A model generated the notes under the pieces. It searched no databases and was not told the origin of the DNA. It saw nothing but the letters and a program-made list of their open reading frames with translations. Positions 45,319 to 56,816 of a stretch of 64,000 nt of DNA are shown here, in pieces (within the stretch, counting starts at the first letter, position 1; every line of letters starts with the position of its first letter). The translations under genes were made by a program, and so were the position numbers. The stretch comes from Leucogyrophana mollusca (taxonomy: Eukaryota; Basidiomycota; Agaricomycetes; Boletales), in NCBI GenBank assembly GCA_021014945.1, contig MU266340.1:173721-237720 (forward strand). Direction: 5' to 3'.

Positions 45319-48300
45319 ATGTCTGCCAGACGGCAGTCGTCGACCACATCACTGGCGAAGTTCGCTCGGACGAGCTCACCCGATACCTCAAACCGCTCAT
45401 TGGACTTTTGCAATGCATTCTGGGGCGCTGGCGATGGAGGCGTTGATGTGCTCTTCGCCCGCATGCGTGGCGCTGCGAGGACCATGGAAGAGCTGCGGAA
45501 TTTCTGGAAAGAGAGGTGAATATATGTGCGCTGATTTTGCTTCCACGCTTCCTTAACATATCGGTAGGTCTTCGATAGAGGAAGATTATGCAAAACGACT
45601 TGCAAAGCTGGCGAAGATGCCGATTGGGAAGGACGAGATTGGGTGAGTTCACCTCTTTCCGTCTTTCTGTACTGTGTCTCGGGGGTCGAGCGCCCAGATG
45701 ACGCGGACCCTTCAAGCGCCTATCAAGCAGCCAGCAATGTTACGTCCTCTCAGTCCTTCTTGAAGGCGGCTCTATCAACCCTCGGTTTCATATGACAATC
45801 TTTCTGATCTATCGATTACACTTGCAGTGAATTACGGAATTCCGTTGATACCCTGCGATTGGAAACCGACAAACAAGCGGGTTTTCATTTGCAGCTCGCT
45901 CAACAGCTACGCTCGGACATGGAAGGCCAAGCCGCCGTGTTTCTCTCAAAACAGGCGTACCACAAAAAGACATATCAGGCGGCGATCGAGAAGGAATTCA
46001 AAGTCAAACAAACTCGAGAACAGCACGCCGCCAAGGCACGCGAGAAATACGAGAGTGACTGCCTCCGCATCAACTCGTACACCGCACAGTCCACGCTCGT
46101 CCAGGGGAAGGACCTCGAGAAGATCCACCTTAAGCTCGAGCGTGCGCAGCAAACTGTCCAGGTGAACGAGAACGACTATGCGCAGTTTACGCGGGTATTG
46201 CAAGAGACCATGCAGAAATGGGAACTGGACTGGAAGGCATTCTGTGACAGCTGCCAGGATCTAGAGGAAGAACGGATGGAGTTTATGAAGGATAATATGT
46301 GGGCGTACGCTAATGCTGTGTCCACCGTGTGCGTGTCCGATGATGAGGTACGTCAACCAGCTATCTGTTGCGCGATCATCGGCCCACGAGTTTGCCACTT
46401 GCTGTTTAGTCTTGCGAGAAAATGCGTCTTGCACTAGAGCAGATGGAGCCCGAGAAAGACATGGAGAACTTTGTCCGGGACTACGGCACCGGAAACGCCA
46501 TCCCAGAACCTCCAACTTTCGTCAACTATACCAGCACTGACGCCCCTCCGCCTTCATCGTCCCGCACCACTACCCGACCTGCCGCTTTTGTGCGATCTAC
46601 CCAGCGCGCCACGGCCCCGCGTAATCCTCCCCAAGCCGCTCAGGAAAGTGAACCCGTGGATGATACCAACCATGCTGGCGTCGGGGCTGGCGGGGGTGGA
46701 AGGGGCAGCGTCACTACGGAAACCTCTCTCTCGAGGAGTGGCACAACGCGATCGCAGAGGAGTCGCTCGCAGACAAACGGTACCTCTGCCAATGGTCATA
46801 TCTCTCCCTCTAATGGAGTACAGAGGCGTCCTAGCAATGCCGCGAGACCAGCCCAGGGGGATCCTGTCGATCCGACGGTAAGCGGCACAATGCTGGTCAT
46901 TGGTAACAAAGCGTTCGACGTTGATCCCAACAAGGATCCCCAGCAGCAAATGGGAAATCAATCCCGTACCTCTCCCCCCATCGGGAACCAGAATGATCCT
47001 CTGGTCCACCAGATGGAGCAGCTCAATACTGCGGTGGCGAATGGGCCGATGAGGAGGCCTACTGTGCGCAGAGACGCACAATCCGCAGGTGAATCGCGCA
47101 GGGGAACTGCGGAGTCTCTCAATGCTCCTTCCCCCAACAGTGCAGGTACCAATGGTGGCTCTCGTCGTGATTATCGAAACTCGGCTGAGGTCGTTGTAGG
47201 CTCGTACCCGATGGCACCCTCACGCTCAACCTCCCCCAATCCTCCAAGGGCGGCTCTCGCAGGTCCTCCTCAACACAACCCATCGTCATCGACCTCCAAT
47301 GTTAATGTCGAAGCTGTAGTCAGCGGTTATCAGCGTCCATTCCCCGGAGAGCCCCGATCCCGCCGAAACAGCTCTGTTGGTCTTACAGAGCCACCTCCGA
47401 ACCATCACCAGGCCGGCGTCCCGGCGCCAGATCAGAATGGAGCTCGGCCGACCAGCGGAGGGTACACTGGCATCGGTACGGGGCAGTCATTGGCCACTCG
47501 CCAACAATCCCCTCCCAGAGGGGCCAGCCCCGGGGGTCAGCAGTACCGAGGGTACGCACCTCCTGCAGCTGCACCTGCTCGCGCACCATCCATATCGCAA
47601 AGGCCTATCACACCAAACCCAGTAGGCATTGCGCTTGGCTCAGACGGCCGCGTCCTTATTGACAATATGGTCCCTCAGCGGCAACCATCATACGGACAAG
47701 CGCAACCAGTCAATCAACCATACTCCAGTCATCCTGACAACAGTCGTGCGGTCCAGCCGCGCAATGATTATGGTCCAGTGACTGCTCCTCCTCCACCTCC
47801 GCAGGGGTATGGTGCTCCTCCCCAAACGCAGCCTACGTCTTACCCCAACTATGGCCATCCCCCGCAACCCGCATACGAATCTCATCAAACTGTGCCCTAC
47901 CAACCGCCACCGCCGCCCCCGCCACAGCAGAACTACGGATATGCGCCGCCCGCTCGCACAGCACCCTATACTGCTCCAGCTGCCGTTAACAATCAGTACA
48001 ATCAAGGGCGTTATTATGACCGCGGAGGACAGTACCGCGCGCCGAGTCCTGTCATGACAAGGTCGCCATCACCTCAGCCGCCACGTAGCGCCCATCCGCC
48101 AACGGGGGCCTACACTGATGATGGCAGACCCATTCTTTTCTATGGTAAGTTCTGCAATCGATTAGAGATAGGCAAGTTCGTTCCGCTGATATCCTTGGCG
48201 CTTCGCAGTAAAAGCACTATACGATTATTCAGCGACCATCGATGAAGAGTTCGATTTCCAATCTGGCGATATCATTGCAGTCACGGACACCCCGGAAGAT

Positions 48301-48387
48301 GGCTGGTGGAGTGGAGAGTTGTTAGATGAGGCCCGAAGGCAAGCAGGCAGGCACGTGTTCCCGAGTAACTTTGTATGTTTGTTCTAG
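45319..48387 (+). CDS. F-BAR/SH3 protein of the Cdc15/Imp2/Hof1 (PCH) type
   Basis: Exons 45319-45515, 45568-45642, 45828-46347, 46410-48144 and 48209-48387 give 901 residues. Residues about 25-290 form the F-BAR domain: LDFCNAFWGAGDGGVDVLFA, ELRNFWKERSSIEEDYAKRL, LAKMPIGKDEIGELRNSVDT and a long coiled coil ending near CEKMRLALEQMEPEKDMENF. The middle is disordered and rich in Pro, Ser, Gln and Tyr, with polyproline runs near residues 790-800. The C terminus is an SH3 domain: KALYDYSATIDEEFDF, GDIIAVTDTPEDGWWSGEL and HVFPSNFV. PCH proteins bend membrane and scaffold the actomyosin ring at septation. The last residues VCLF precede a stop right after a possible GTATGT donor, so an alternative 3' end is conceivable. 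Confidence 0.9.
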
Positions 48388-49791
48388 TTCCCTCCCACTT
48401 TCGTTTCGAATGTTCGACGCGCCCTCGCCCTCCCACACATTTACCTCATCATCTTCAATGCTTTCCCTTTTTGCTTTGCACGCTCCCTACTGCCTTTTTC
48501 TCTGTGCTTCTATGCTTCCTTTGTGACAGTATTACCGGCATGTGCTTGTGTTCTGTTCAAGATCTGGCCTGCATACCTCCGCGTCCGATACGCGGGAGGT
48601 ACCATTGAACCACCAACCACAGGGATCAGACAGCCCCATCAAAATCATTGCAAACCCAGTAAATCCCGTGCAAACCAAGCGATACTTGTAGCTCCCATGG
48701 CAGTGCCAGCAGACGCACTGACGTCGAGCACCTGTCAGGCAAATTGTCGAGATTGTGTTAGATTCGTATATCCTTGGCGCCGACATCGTTAGTCCGACAT
48801 ACACGCCTCGACACGTTACCCGCTGCCCCTGCTGGCTCCATAAGGACCCCGCAAGATGGATGACTGGCACATATGGGGTAATTCGCCGCCTTACAACTTT
48901 TGAGGTGAGTATTGAGATCGACAAGTCGGACTCACTTTTGCCTCCGCTGTCCGTCTGCGCTTCGCTGCATTGTTCGGTGCCGGTGCACAATGGTGACCGG
49001 AGAACTGTGGCAATGATCAATGCCTGTCAGAATCTATCCAATGATCCATCTATCACGGGTCTTCAACTGAGTTGCCACAGTTTGACACCTGGGCGGTGCA
49101 AGGGGGTCTTCGTGGCATCGAGCATCTTTATATCCAGGAATGGAAATGACGACCCACGGGCATGATTTTCTCCGTGATATTCGGTCCACTCGCCGCCAAA
49201 CCCTCCAACGTTTCCAATTCACGCAGTGTAAGCTACTGAAAGTCTAGCAATCTTTTATGTCAGTGTATCCCAGGAAACATATCGCTACGCCACTGTTACA
49301 TTCAAGGAACTAATATTGGAATATTTGAAGCGATTAGCTCCAAGTCGTGGTGGGTCCCATGATAATTGTCACGGACCCACAATGGATTGGGATGCAAATT
49401 GATATCTTTCTGGGACCTGGCCGGCGCGATGTTATCGAGGGGACCCTCATTTTGTGCTAGCAGCGTCCGCAATATCTAACCGCCGGAGGAATGCCCGAAA
49501 ACCAGGATGACCAACATATATCAACTGGCCACAGCCGCTAAAGATCAGATATAAAAACCCGGCTCAACTGTCGTAGCCAGCATCCTTTTTTTTCGTTCCC
49601 CCCTCCCGGGCTTACAAGTCCCCTCTCCCTTGTGCAATTTGTACCATCGGTGTTAGCTATTGTTCTTCTGCCTCTTGTCCTTTTGTGAAACACCTGTATC
49701 CGAGCTCCATCCTCTTCTGTCTCAGTCCATCCAGCTCTTGTTTTCCTTCGCATTTAATCCCCACCTTCACGCGATCTAACGACAGGCAATC
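48388..49791. other. intergenic
   Basis: 3' flank of the F-BAR gene and the promoter of the small gene at 49792. No other exon supported. Confidence 0.45.
49550..49557 (+). promoter_or_regulatory. TATA box
   Basis: TATAAAAA, followed about 30 bp later by a T/C-rich initiator-like tract (49588-49610). It lies 235 bp upstream of the ATG at 49792 and is a strong core-promoter signature for a plus-strand transcript. Confidence 0.6.
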
Positions 49792-50122
49792 ATGCGCCCG
49801 TACGCCATCTACGAGCACCCCGACTTCACCTCACCATCCACCGTTTCCACAAACGGGTTCTCGTTCCAGAAGCTGGCAGCTGCGCTGACTGTCGTTGCTG
49901 CTTCCAGCGCAGCCGTGTATGAGATAGTCATTCACACCGGGGCTGCACAGTCGAGGTCCGTATATATCTTGTGTTGCGCTTCACACAAATAGCTCACTCT
50001 CCGGCCCAGTCTGGCTCTTCTGTAAAGGCGATGTTAGGCCCGGTTATAAATATGGAGGCAGGGAGTCAGAAGTGGGCACTTCACGACCATCACATGCATA
50101 TAGAGGACCAGTGTATGAATAA
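49792..50122 (+). CDS. small hypothetical protein with one hydrophobic segment
   Basis: Exon 49792-49955 joins exon 49993-50122 across a 37-nt intron (gtccgt...aatag) to give 97 residues. The start is MRPYAIYEHPDFTSPSTV, followed by the hydrophobic stretch LAAALTVVAASSAAVYEIVI, so it may be a single-pass membrane protein. The second exon is polar (YKYGGRESEVGTSRPSHAYR). The only supports are the strong TATA box upstream, in-phase splicing and the absence of other genes in this gap. No family recognised. Confidence 0.35.
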
Positions 50123-50590
50123 GTGGCGTTCAGATGGCGCCGGGAGGGACCGCTAGTGGCGATACGCCTCTCGATGATGGCCAAGGACGGGTGTGGATAT
50201 GGAGTGTAGGAATGTTGGCGGGGGCGGATAGCGGTTTCTGGCATTCAGCATTCCAGCAGGCTCCGATGAATAGGGCAGGCTCGGCATTGGTATCGGGGGA
50301 AGGATCTCAGTGTATCTCTATATCGCTATTGGCTTATTATCTTGTTGTACTTCGGTTAGCTTAGTTATGCACGGTGTCTTTGCGGAAGACACACCTTTCC
50401 GCCTTTGTGTTATTGTCCTCGCAAACAATTAGACTTGTGAGATGAACCAGTCACGAGGACGTTGTTAAAGGCAAATCAAGGGCACATAACCATTCAACAC
50501 CCCTGCATTCTCTTGAGCGATGAACTCGGGCTCAAAGGTTGCCGGCAGAATGATATTTAGAGCGAAGAGAACGGGACGTGGGATGCAGAT
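50123..50590. other. convergent 3' flanks
   Basis: No exon supported between the small plus-strand gene and the 3' end of coatomer zeta on the minus strand. Confidence 0.5.
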
Positions 50591-51276
50591 CTACAACTGC
50601 TGGATTCGTTGCTGCACCTTCTCTCTGACCGTCTGGTACGCGCTCATAATGGTCTGCTCGTTGATTACGATCTCCGTCGTGTCAGCCCTCGGTCGGCTCA
50701 CTCTCGACGCTATAGTTGTCGAGTCCGTCTCCACGATAATCCTGTCATGCATGTGATCGGTCCATTGGAAGATGACGTTACAAGATAAGCACTTACCCAT
50801 CATCAATTGTCTCATCCAAACAAAGTAGAACCAAGTCAAGGTTCTCGAGTACCGCGCGCTTCTCAACTTGGTTCCGGAGAAGCATATGCACAGCATCAGA
50901 GAAGGCAGTAAGGGCGGAGTACAGCATCAGTTCGTTTTCACTGGGCCCGCCAATGATATAGTATATGAGGTCGAGCGAATGCCGGTAGACTGCGAGGTGT
51001 GCATCGTAAAGTATGATATCACCTGTTCCGGAGAGAAAATTTTCGAGTGTTGGCGTGAGGGCTTTACATCAGCGCATGAGACGTACCTCCAGGCTTTTTC
51101 GTCTTCTGCCAAAGTCCCTTCTCGAATGCACGCTGGTCCTTGAGCGTAAGCAGTTCCTTGGGTTCGCCTTGCGGATGGCTCTTTGGTCGGTAGTACTTGG
51201 CTAGGACTCGATGTCCCTCCGAGTCCAGGATGAGGAAGGCGTTTACGCTGTAGAGTGAGAGATTTGAGAGACTCAT
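50591..51276 (-). CDS. RET3: coatomer subunit zeta
   Basis: Exons 51276-51087, 51022-50797 and 50741-50591 give 188 residues. The protein is the small longin-fold subunit of the COPI coat, paired with gamma-COP, and acts in retrograde Golgi-to-ER transport. Landmarks: LYSVNAFLILDSEGHRVLAK, YYRPK, FEKGLWQKTKKPGGDIILYD, YYIIGGPSENELMLYSAL, FSDAVHMLLRNQVEKR, VLENLDLVLLCLDETIDDG, IIVETDSTTIASRV and a helical end (VREKVQQRIQQL). Length agrees with fungal zeta-COP. It diverges from the next gene with only 226 bp between start codons. Confidence 0.95.
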
Positions 51277-51502
51277 ATCTAGCTCGAAATATCGACCTTC
51301 AGTGTCAATTCGGCGCTGGGATGGCGGGATTTTGCCTGGCTTACCTTGTCCACGTCGTCGCCCAGTGCAAAGCAATAGACCGGAGTTTGAAAGACGTATC
51401 TATTCAGGCATGAAGATGCTGTGATGTCGCTTTGACAAGGTCTCTAATCTTCGCATGCTGGAGGCCGACGCTTTACTTCAGAAGCTCTTGTGAGATGCAG
51501 CC
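51277..51502. promoter_or_regulatory. short bidirectional promoter
   Basis: 226 bp separate the start codon of coatomer zeta (minus) and that of the NIF3-like gene (plus). Both transcripts must start inside or overlap. No TATA box is evident. Confidence 0.5.
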
Positions 51503-51972
51503 ATGGCCCTCCGATTTAAATTGGTCTTCTTCTCTCCGAGAAACTCGACCTCAGGAATCTTAGACTCTCTTTTCAAAGAGTTTCCTCATGAACTCGGAAA
51601 AATTGGTCAGTATGAGCAATGTGCATTCATTACTCCAGGAATGGGCAAGTGTTCACCTCCGGATTACCGAAGGAAGTCGTGCTGACGAGGTCACACTGGC
51701 GCAAGCAAAGGTCAGTTCAAGCCAGGTCCGGATGCGAACCCTGTCGTCGGTTCTTCTGGGAAGCTGGAACACATCGAGGAGGACAGGGTCGAGCTCATTA
51801 TAAACGACAAAGGCGAAAAAGTAGAGGTGAAGAAAGTCATCCACGCTTTGAAGATAGCGAGTCAACTCTTCTTTGGGCTCCAGGGACCCGTATTGCTGAC
51901 AGAATGTGCTCATACCAGGCTCATCCTTATGAGGAGGTTGCGTACGATGTGTACCGACTGGAAGATTTTTGA
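51503..51972 (+). CDS. small NIF3/YqfO-domain-like protein with two GC-AG introns
   Basis: Exons 51503-51644, 51711-51856 and 51919-51972 give 113 residues. The sequence follows the free-standing NIF3 middle-domain (CutA-like) family: FKLVFFSPRNSTSGILDSLF, LGKIGQYEQCAFITPGMGQF, KPGPDANPVVGSSGKLEHIE, EDRVELIINDKGEKVEVKK and AHPYEEVAYDVYRLEDF. Both introns start with GC: GCAAGT at 51645 and GCGAGT at 51857, ending AAAG and CCAG. No GT donor restores the expected joins. The biochemical function of this domain is not established. The cluster of conserved residues, including HPYEE, suggests metal or ligand binding. Confidence 0.82.
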
Positions 51973-52949
51973 ACGTAAACTTTCTTCGGAAGGGCCTGTT
52001 GGAGGTCCTTGCGCTGGAGAGACGATGACGCAAATCTTCACCATGTTCTTGAAGTGGCGAAGGTGATGCTGACGGCATGGAGGTGCGTTCCCATCCCCTA
52101 TAACGCGCTTGGTGGCCACGATTGTGCGGGACAATTCGAATTCCCCTTCTAAGGGCATATAGTCTCGGCGAGGGCGATTCGTGCTCCACTGAAGTGGTGA
52201 TGGTGGGTGGTGTCATACTATCCCTGGATTGACGAGGACTTTGCTTTTCTCAAGAAGTTGCAAAGCTTCAACACACAGAAGTGAGGGGCAGTTTCTAAAT
52301 GACAGAGGGTGTGGTGCGCGTATGGACGGCCCTCTGATCTTCTGGTTGTTCTTCACTGTAATGCATCATGCATTATTCTGCTCGGCGGCCTAATCAGTCA
52401 TAATACCCACATTGCAACAATGCGGAGCAACCGTCGCCTTCACCCCCGACGCTTTGGACAAAGGCGCACTGAAACCAGCCAAAGCGGCGTCGCAGTTTCG
52501 TAGGCTTATCGGAGGCTAATGCTATCAATAAGAGTACCAGGAAAGCGTAAACTGAAGGTACGATGTCGATAAATCTGCATCAGGGTTGCGGTGTACTTGC
52601 TGATGTCGAGAGGACTGTTTGACAGGAATCCAGCGAGCTCGAGAAGCTGTACCGCTTTGGCAGTACGGTCGGCTAATAAATGGTCTACATTGTTTGGCCC
52701 TCATTTGTGGACGCGACGCGCGGAATTGACCGTATGCGCGCTTCCACCAGCTAAGAGCATGTTTGGTTGTCTTTTGTCAGTTTGTGGACGCGACTGGACA
52801 AACAAGAATCGACGCGTCTGTGGTTGGTGGACGCGCCCACACCACGAATCCCAGAGCCTTTAAAGAGTGAGACTCTCTGGGTTGTCTCTCCACTTTGCTA
52901 TTCCCCTTCGCGATTTTTATTCACCACACGGTCTTATTCACTACTTAAA
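51973..52949. other. intergenic and promoter of the large zinc-finger gene
   Basis: No exon supported. Minus frames crossing 51653-52216 are antisense to the NIF3-like gene. The right part contains the GTGGACGCG repeats listed separately. Confidence 0.5.
52707..52837 (+). promoter_or_regulatory. repeated GTGGACGCG elements and an ACGCGT box
   Basis: TTTGTGGACGCGAC occurs at about 52704-52717 and 52781-52794. A related GGTGGACGCGCCC occurs at 52826-52838. GACGCGTC, which contains the MluI cell-cycle box core ACGCGT, lies at 52811-52818. All sit 110-250 bp upstream of the ATG at 52950. They are candidate binding sites for one or more regulators. Confidence 0.55.
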
Positions 52950-55900
52950 ATGTCTGCTCCTGTTTACGCGTCCGAACTGGCCTCGGCCCATTTCCCGTTC
53001 TTCGGTAAAAGGAAGCATAGGTCAGCACAGTCACCCATCGTCGCGTCTTTCGTATTGCTGACATGCCATAACTAATTTCAAGTAACGCCTCGAGTGCTGG
53101 TCAGCTCGACTGTGACGAAAATTCTAGTCTGTTTGGTAGTCCGGCTGTTCCAAGGCATAGAGCCAAATCTTTCGACTTGGGAAGCAGTCCACTGGGAGCG
53201 AACTTAAAGGATGGCCAAACGTCAGGTTCCATCTCCACACTGTAAGTTACCCCAGCGTCTTATTCATCTGTATCAATCTCATGGGCATATCGTAGTCCAG
53301 AGAGGACGACCTACGGGCTTGCAGACTCTTCGGAAACCGTCACCTCAGGCCCTGATTCCGCTTACCCTCAACCTAGTTTCTCAAACTTCGACCAGTTTGC
53401 CTCATATGGGGCTGGGCCCCATGCCACTCTCCCCGGCGATGGTCCCGGCAATGATGCATGCGGTTCCTTCAATGTCAGCGACTTTGAAGCGTTTTGCAAT
53501 GGTGGAGACACCGGGACTTTCGGAAACTTTCTCGGGCAGCCCGCTTTTCCAACCGATGATCCATTCATTAACGAGTCTGAGGCGTTTCATACGTACGTAA
53601 TCCTCCCCTTCACCAGTTCTTTACATGGCTCACCCGTCGTCAACTTCGCTAGGATGAGGAAACGAACCGTCGGCGAAATGGAAAACATTCATCCGCTTCC
53701 ATCTGGGCGACCGGATGGCGTTGTCGCTCCGGCGGATTCTAGGTCATTCAAACCGCTCCCACTTCGAGCGTGAGTCCCTGGGTATTATTCGTGGGTGTTC
53801 CTGCAACTCATTTACGCGCTAGCCAAAAGACGGAGGAAAATCTATATGCTCCCCACGACGTGAATGGGCGGTCCGTTCCTCTCCCGTGTATCATCTTTGT
53901 CCCATTGAAAACTAATCCCGATCGAATAGGAGGTTGTCATCTTCGTCGATCAATACCAACCTAGGAGACCGGGATGAGCCTGTGGCACTGGATCTGCCAA
54001 CCTTTACTGCTCCTGTCGCCGATTTGCCGCGCTACCCAGGTGCCGGTGGTGGAACTGATGCTGCATTAGCATCTATTCCCGCCGCTCATCCAAGTGTTGC
54101 ACGGGGCAGGGAGCCCGTTGTGTTCAATCACTCCTTCGAAGGCGACAACGGCAACACAGACACCCTCTTACCTCAAGATCCTCACGCTGAAGCCAGTAAT
54201 CTCGCCCTGGACGATTTTTTTTCCAAACATTGCGGTCCTATTCCTGATCCCCATTTTTCTTTCGGTAACGCTTCGTGTGAGGTTGAACCGGATGCTGACG
54301 ATGTGGGCCACCGGGAGGTCCCAGCCAGCGACCCAGCGGCAATGAACCCAGCGGTTCTTGCCCTTCCACGCAACGCTGCGGGGCTGATAATTCCTCAGGA
54401 ACACGCATTGCCTGAACCCCAGAGCGACACTGGATACGACCCTGTTCTGCCCGAGGATCATTACAACGCTGGCATGTCAACGACGGTTGCGCAGGCGGCA
54501 CCGTCATCAATGGCACCACCCAGCCAACCAGTGGCAGGCTCAGTTGATGCGCAGCATCCGCGATTTGCAAGGCAGACGCCCTTCGCACAAACCAACCACC
54601 TTGGGCAGTACTCTCAAACCACTGTATCGCAGAATGCTCAGTTCCTTGTGCCCCTGCAGCAACCAATGAACGTTCCCTACCATGTTCAGCCACTGCAATG
54701 CGTGCAGGGCGCAGGTCACGTGAACATTGTACCTCCCCAGCAGCCGCTGAACGCTCCTCAGCAGGTTCAATCCCCACAAGTCACGCTGGGTGCAGGTTAT
54801 GTTGACGTCGTGCGCCCAGGCCAGGGACGACGCCGCCTGAACGCGTTTGCAGTACAAAAATGGGCAGAACTCTCAGATGCCGCTCGACAGCAAATCCGCA
54901 ACGATCCGGCCGCTCGTGCTGCATTCGCTCAATCCATACATGCAGGTGGTCCAGTAGCAAGCTCTTCTGTGCATCCTCTTAGTCGAGACGTGTCGATGCA
55001 ATCAGTCACCAGCAACTGGGCGCCTTCAATGTCTCACCAACCCATGCATGGCCCTTCTTCGCAACCCCTCTCGCGCACGGTTTCAATGCAATCCGCGGCC
55101 AGCGCTCCACCTATGGATGCAATGTCCCAAGCGCTCTCTCGTGCTGGCTCGATGCACACGTTAACACCCCAGTCTGCATCAATTCAACAACCGTTGACGC
55201 AAGGTAGCGCTCCCACAGTCCCTCAGGGGTATATGCATATCCTCCCGCCACATCCCAACCAAGTACCGTTTCCTCATGTTGTGCAAGGTCCTATGCCTCA
55301 GCCCCAAACCCCGATGCACATGCAGGGTTACACCTTCCTTCAGGCGCCATCCCAGCCCCCGCCCGGATTCATGCCGCCACAGGCCGTCCTGATGGTGACC
55401 CCTGAGGGACAGTACGTCTACGCTGTTCCCGGCCCTTTCCCTCCGGTCAGCATGATGCCCAGCGGGCCTTTGCAGCAGAATCCGCTCACCACGCAACCAG
55501 CCCCACCCGTAGCCCCACCCGTACCCGCTCGGTCCCGCGCTCGTCGCCTCGCTGCAAAGAAGCAACCAACTAACCAGTTTACCGTGTGCGATGGCGTGAA
55601 CATCGACGTTCGATCACTCAACATCGGCGATGCGACGTTCTTTCCTTGCTTCTGGCCTGACCATCCTTGTGGCATGTGGATCGAAACCGATAACGGGGCT
55701 GCCAAGGATCACCTGGTCCGCTGGCACAACATCGAGTTCCCTCCTCTCTCACAGGGGATCAAGTGCCGTTGGCCGCGGTGCGATAGCGGTGCTCACCACA
55801 GCGAACAAAATATTGGACGCCATATTGTATCCCATGGGAATTTTGATTACCAATGCGAAGGTTGTAAGAAGTGCTATAAGTCGCGCAGGGACTCGGCACT

Positions 55901-56030
55901 TCGACACCAACTGGACGGGCCATGCAAGGGCAAGGATATCGTAAAGATCGTTTCACCGGATATTCGCGTCTTATCTACTGGTGCACCCCTGTCAGAGGAA
56001 CCACCCAAGAAAAAGAGCCGTCGTGGTTAG
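52950..56030 (+). CDS. large nuclear protein with C-terminal triple zinc finger
   Basis: Exons 52950-53020, 53083-53241, 53296-53592, 53653-53769, 53823-53885 and 53930-56030 give 935 residues in phase. Most of the protein is low-complexity and rich in Pro, Gln, Ser and Met (for example repeated MQSV/MQSA and QPLSRTVSMQS stretches), typical of transcription regulators. Near residue 295 a short helix-like segment reads RRRLNAFAVQKWAELSDAAR. The last 130 residues hold the zinc-finger block shared with the 4-20 kb genes: CFWPDHPCGMWI...HLVRWH, CRWPRCDSG...IGRHIVSH and YQCEGCKKC...ALRHQLDGPC. A basic nuclear-signal-like end PPKKKSRRG follows. Probably a DNA-binding regulator and the long form of the family. 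Confidence 0.75.
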
Positions 56031-56816
56031 GTCCATTCACTGTGTTGGCTTTGGTGAGTGCCCCTCTTGTCTTGTTTCCTCAGTATATTTTGATGAATGC
56101 GTGTGGTCTCTAGTCTATACCACCGGGCGCTGGCCGTCCTATATCCCTCGAAAATCGTCTCCATCTCTCGTCTCATGCACAGGATCACTTCCCACGCCCC
56201 CTCACGTTCCTTCCACGATTTGTCTTCACATCCGTCCACGACTCACGTTCTTTGCATGGTTTCTTCTGTCTTCTATCACTTCTTCATCCATATCCGCAGT
56301 TCTGACTGTAGCTATAGCCCAGTTGTAGCGTCAATACCCCTGGCATCGAACATAGGACTCTTCATCGTATCATCCAGCTCTTCTTCATATTCATATCATC
56401 ATCTCTATCCCTCCTACCCGCCCCGCCTCTAAAGTAGTTTACACATATAGCATGTCGTTTGGCGCTTTGTAGTCAGTAGGTAGTCGTATTTTGAAGCAAT
56501 ATATAGGTTATGATCATGAAATTGCTAGCGACAGCGCAAAAGTCAGTAGATCAACGGACGCAACAAATTCATACAGTTTATCTTTCCTAGCGCACTCTCT
56601 GGGCTCTACACTATGGATTCACTTCACAACAGCACTTTGATCTCCTGTCTTCAGCGTCCATGCCCGGATAATCCCGTGCCAATCATAAACTTATTCGAAG
56701 ATTGCCTAATTACAACAGAACAACCTGTTGGGTGGCCCAAGAGAAGTGCTTGCCTACTACAGCTATCGTAGTACACATACAGCACCTTTTAACCCCTGAA
56801 AATATTTTCAGTCCGT
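56031..56816. other. convergent 3' flanks
   Basis: CT-rich 3' flank of the large zinc-finger gene followed by AT-rich sequence up to the stop of the GH128-like gene. No gene supported. Confidence 0.5.

Noticed and set aside
51653..52216. 187-codon minus frame
   Set aside because: Antisense to exons 2 and 3 of the NIF3-like gene, which is supported by conserved motifs.
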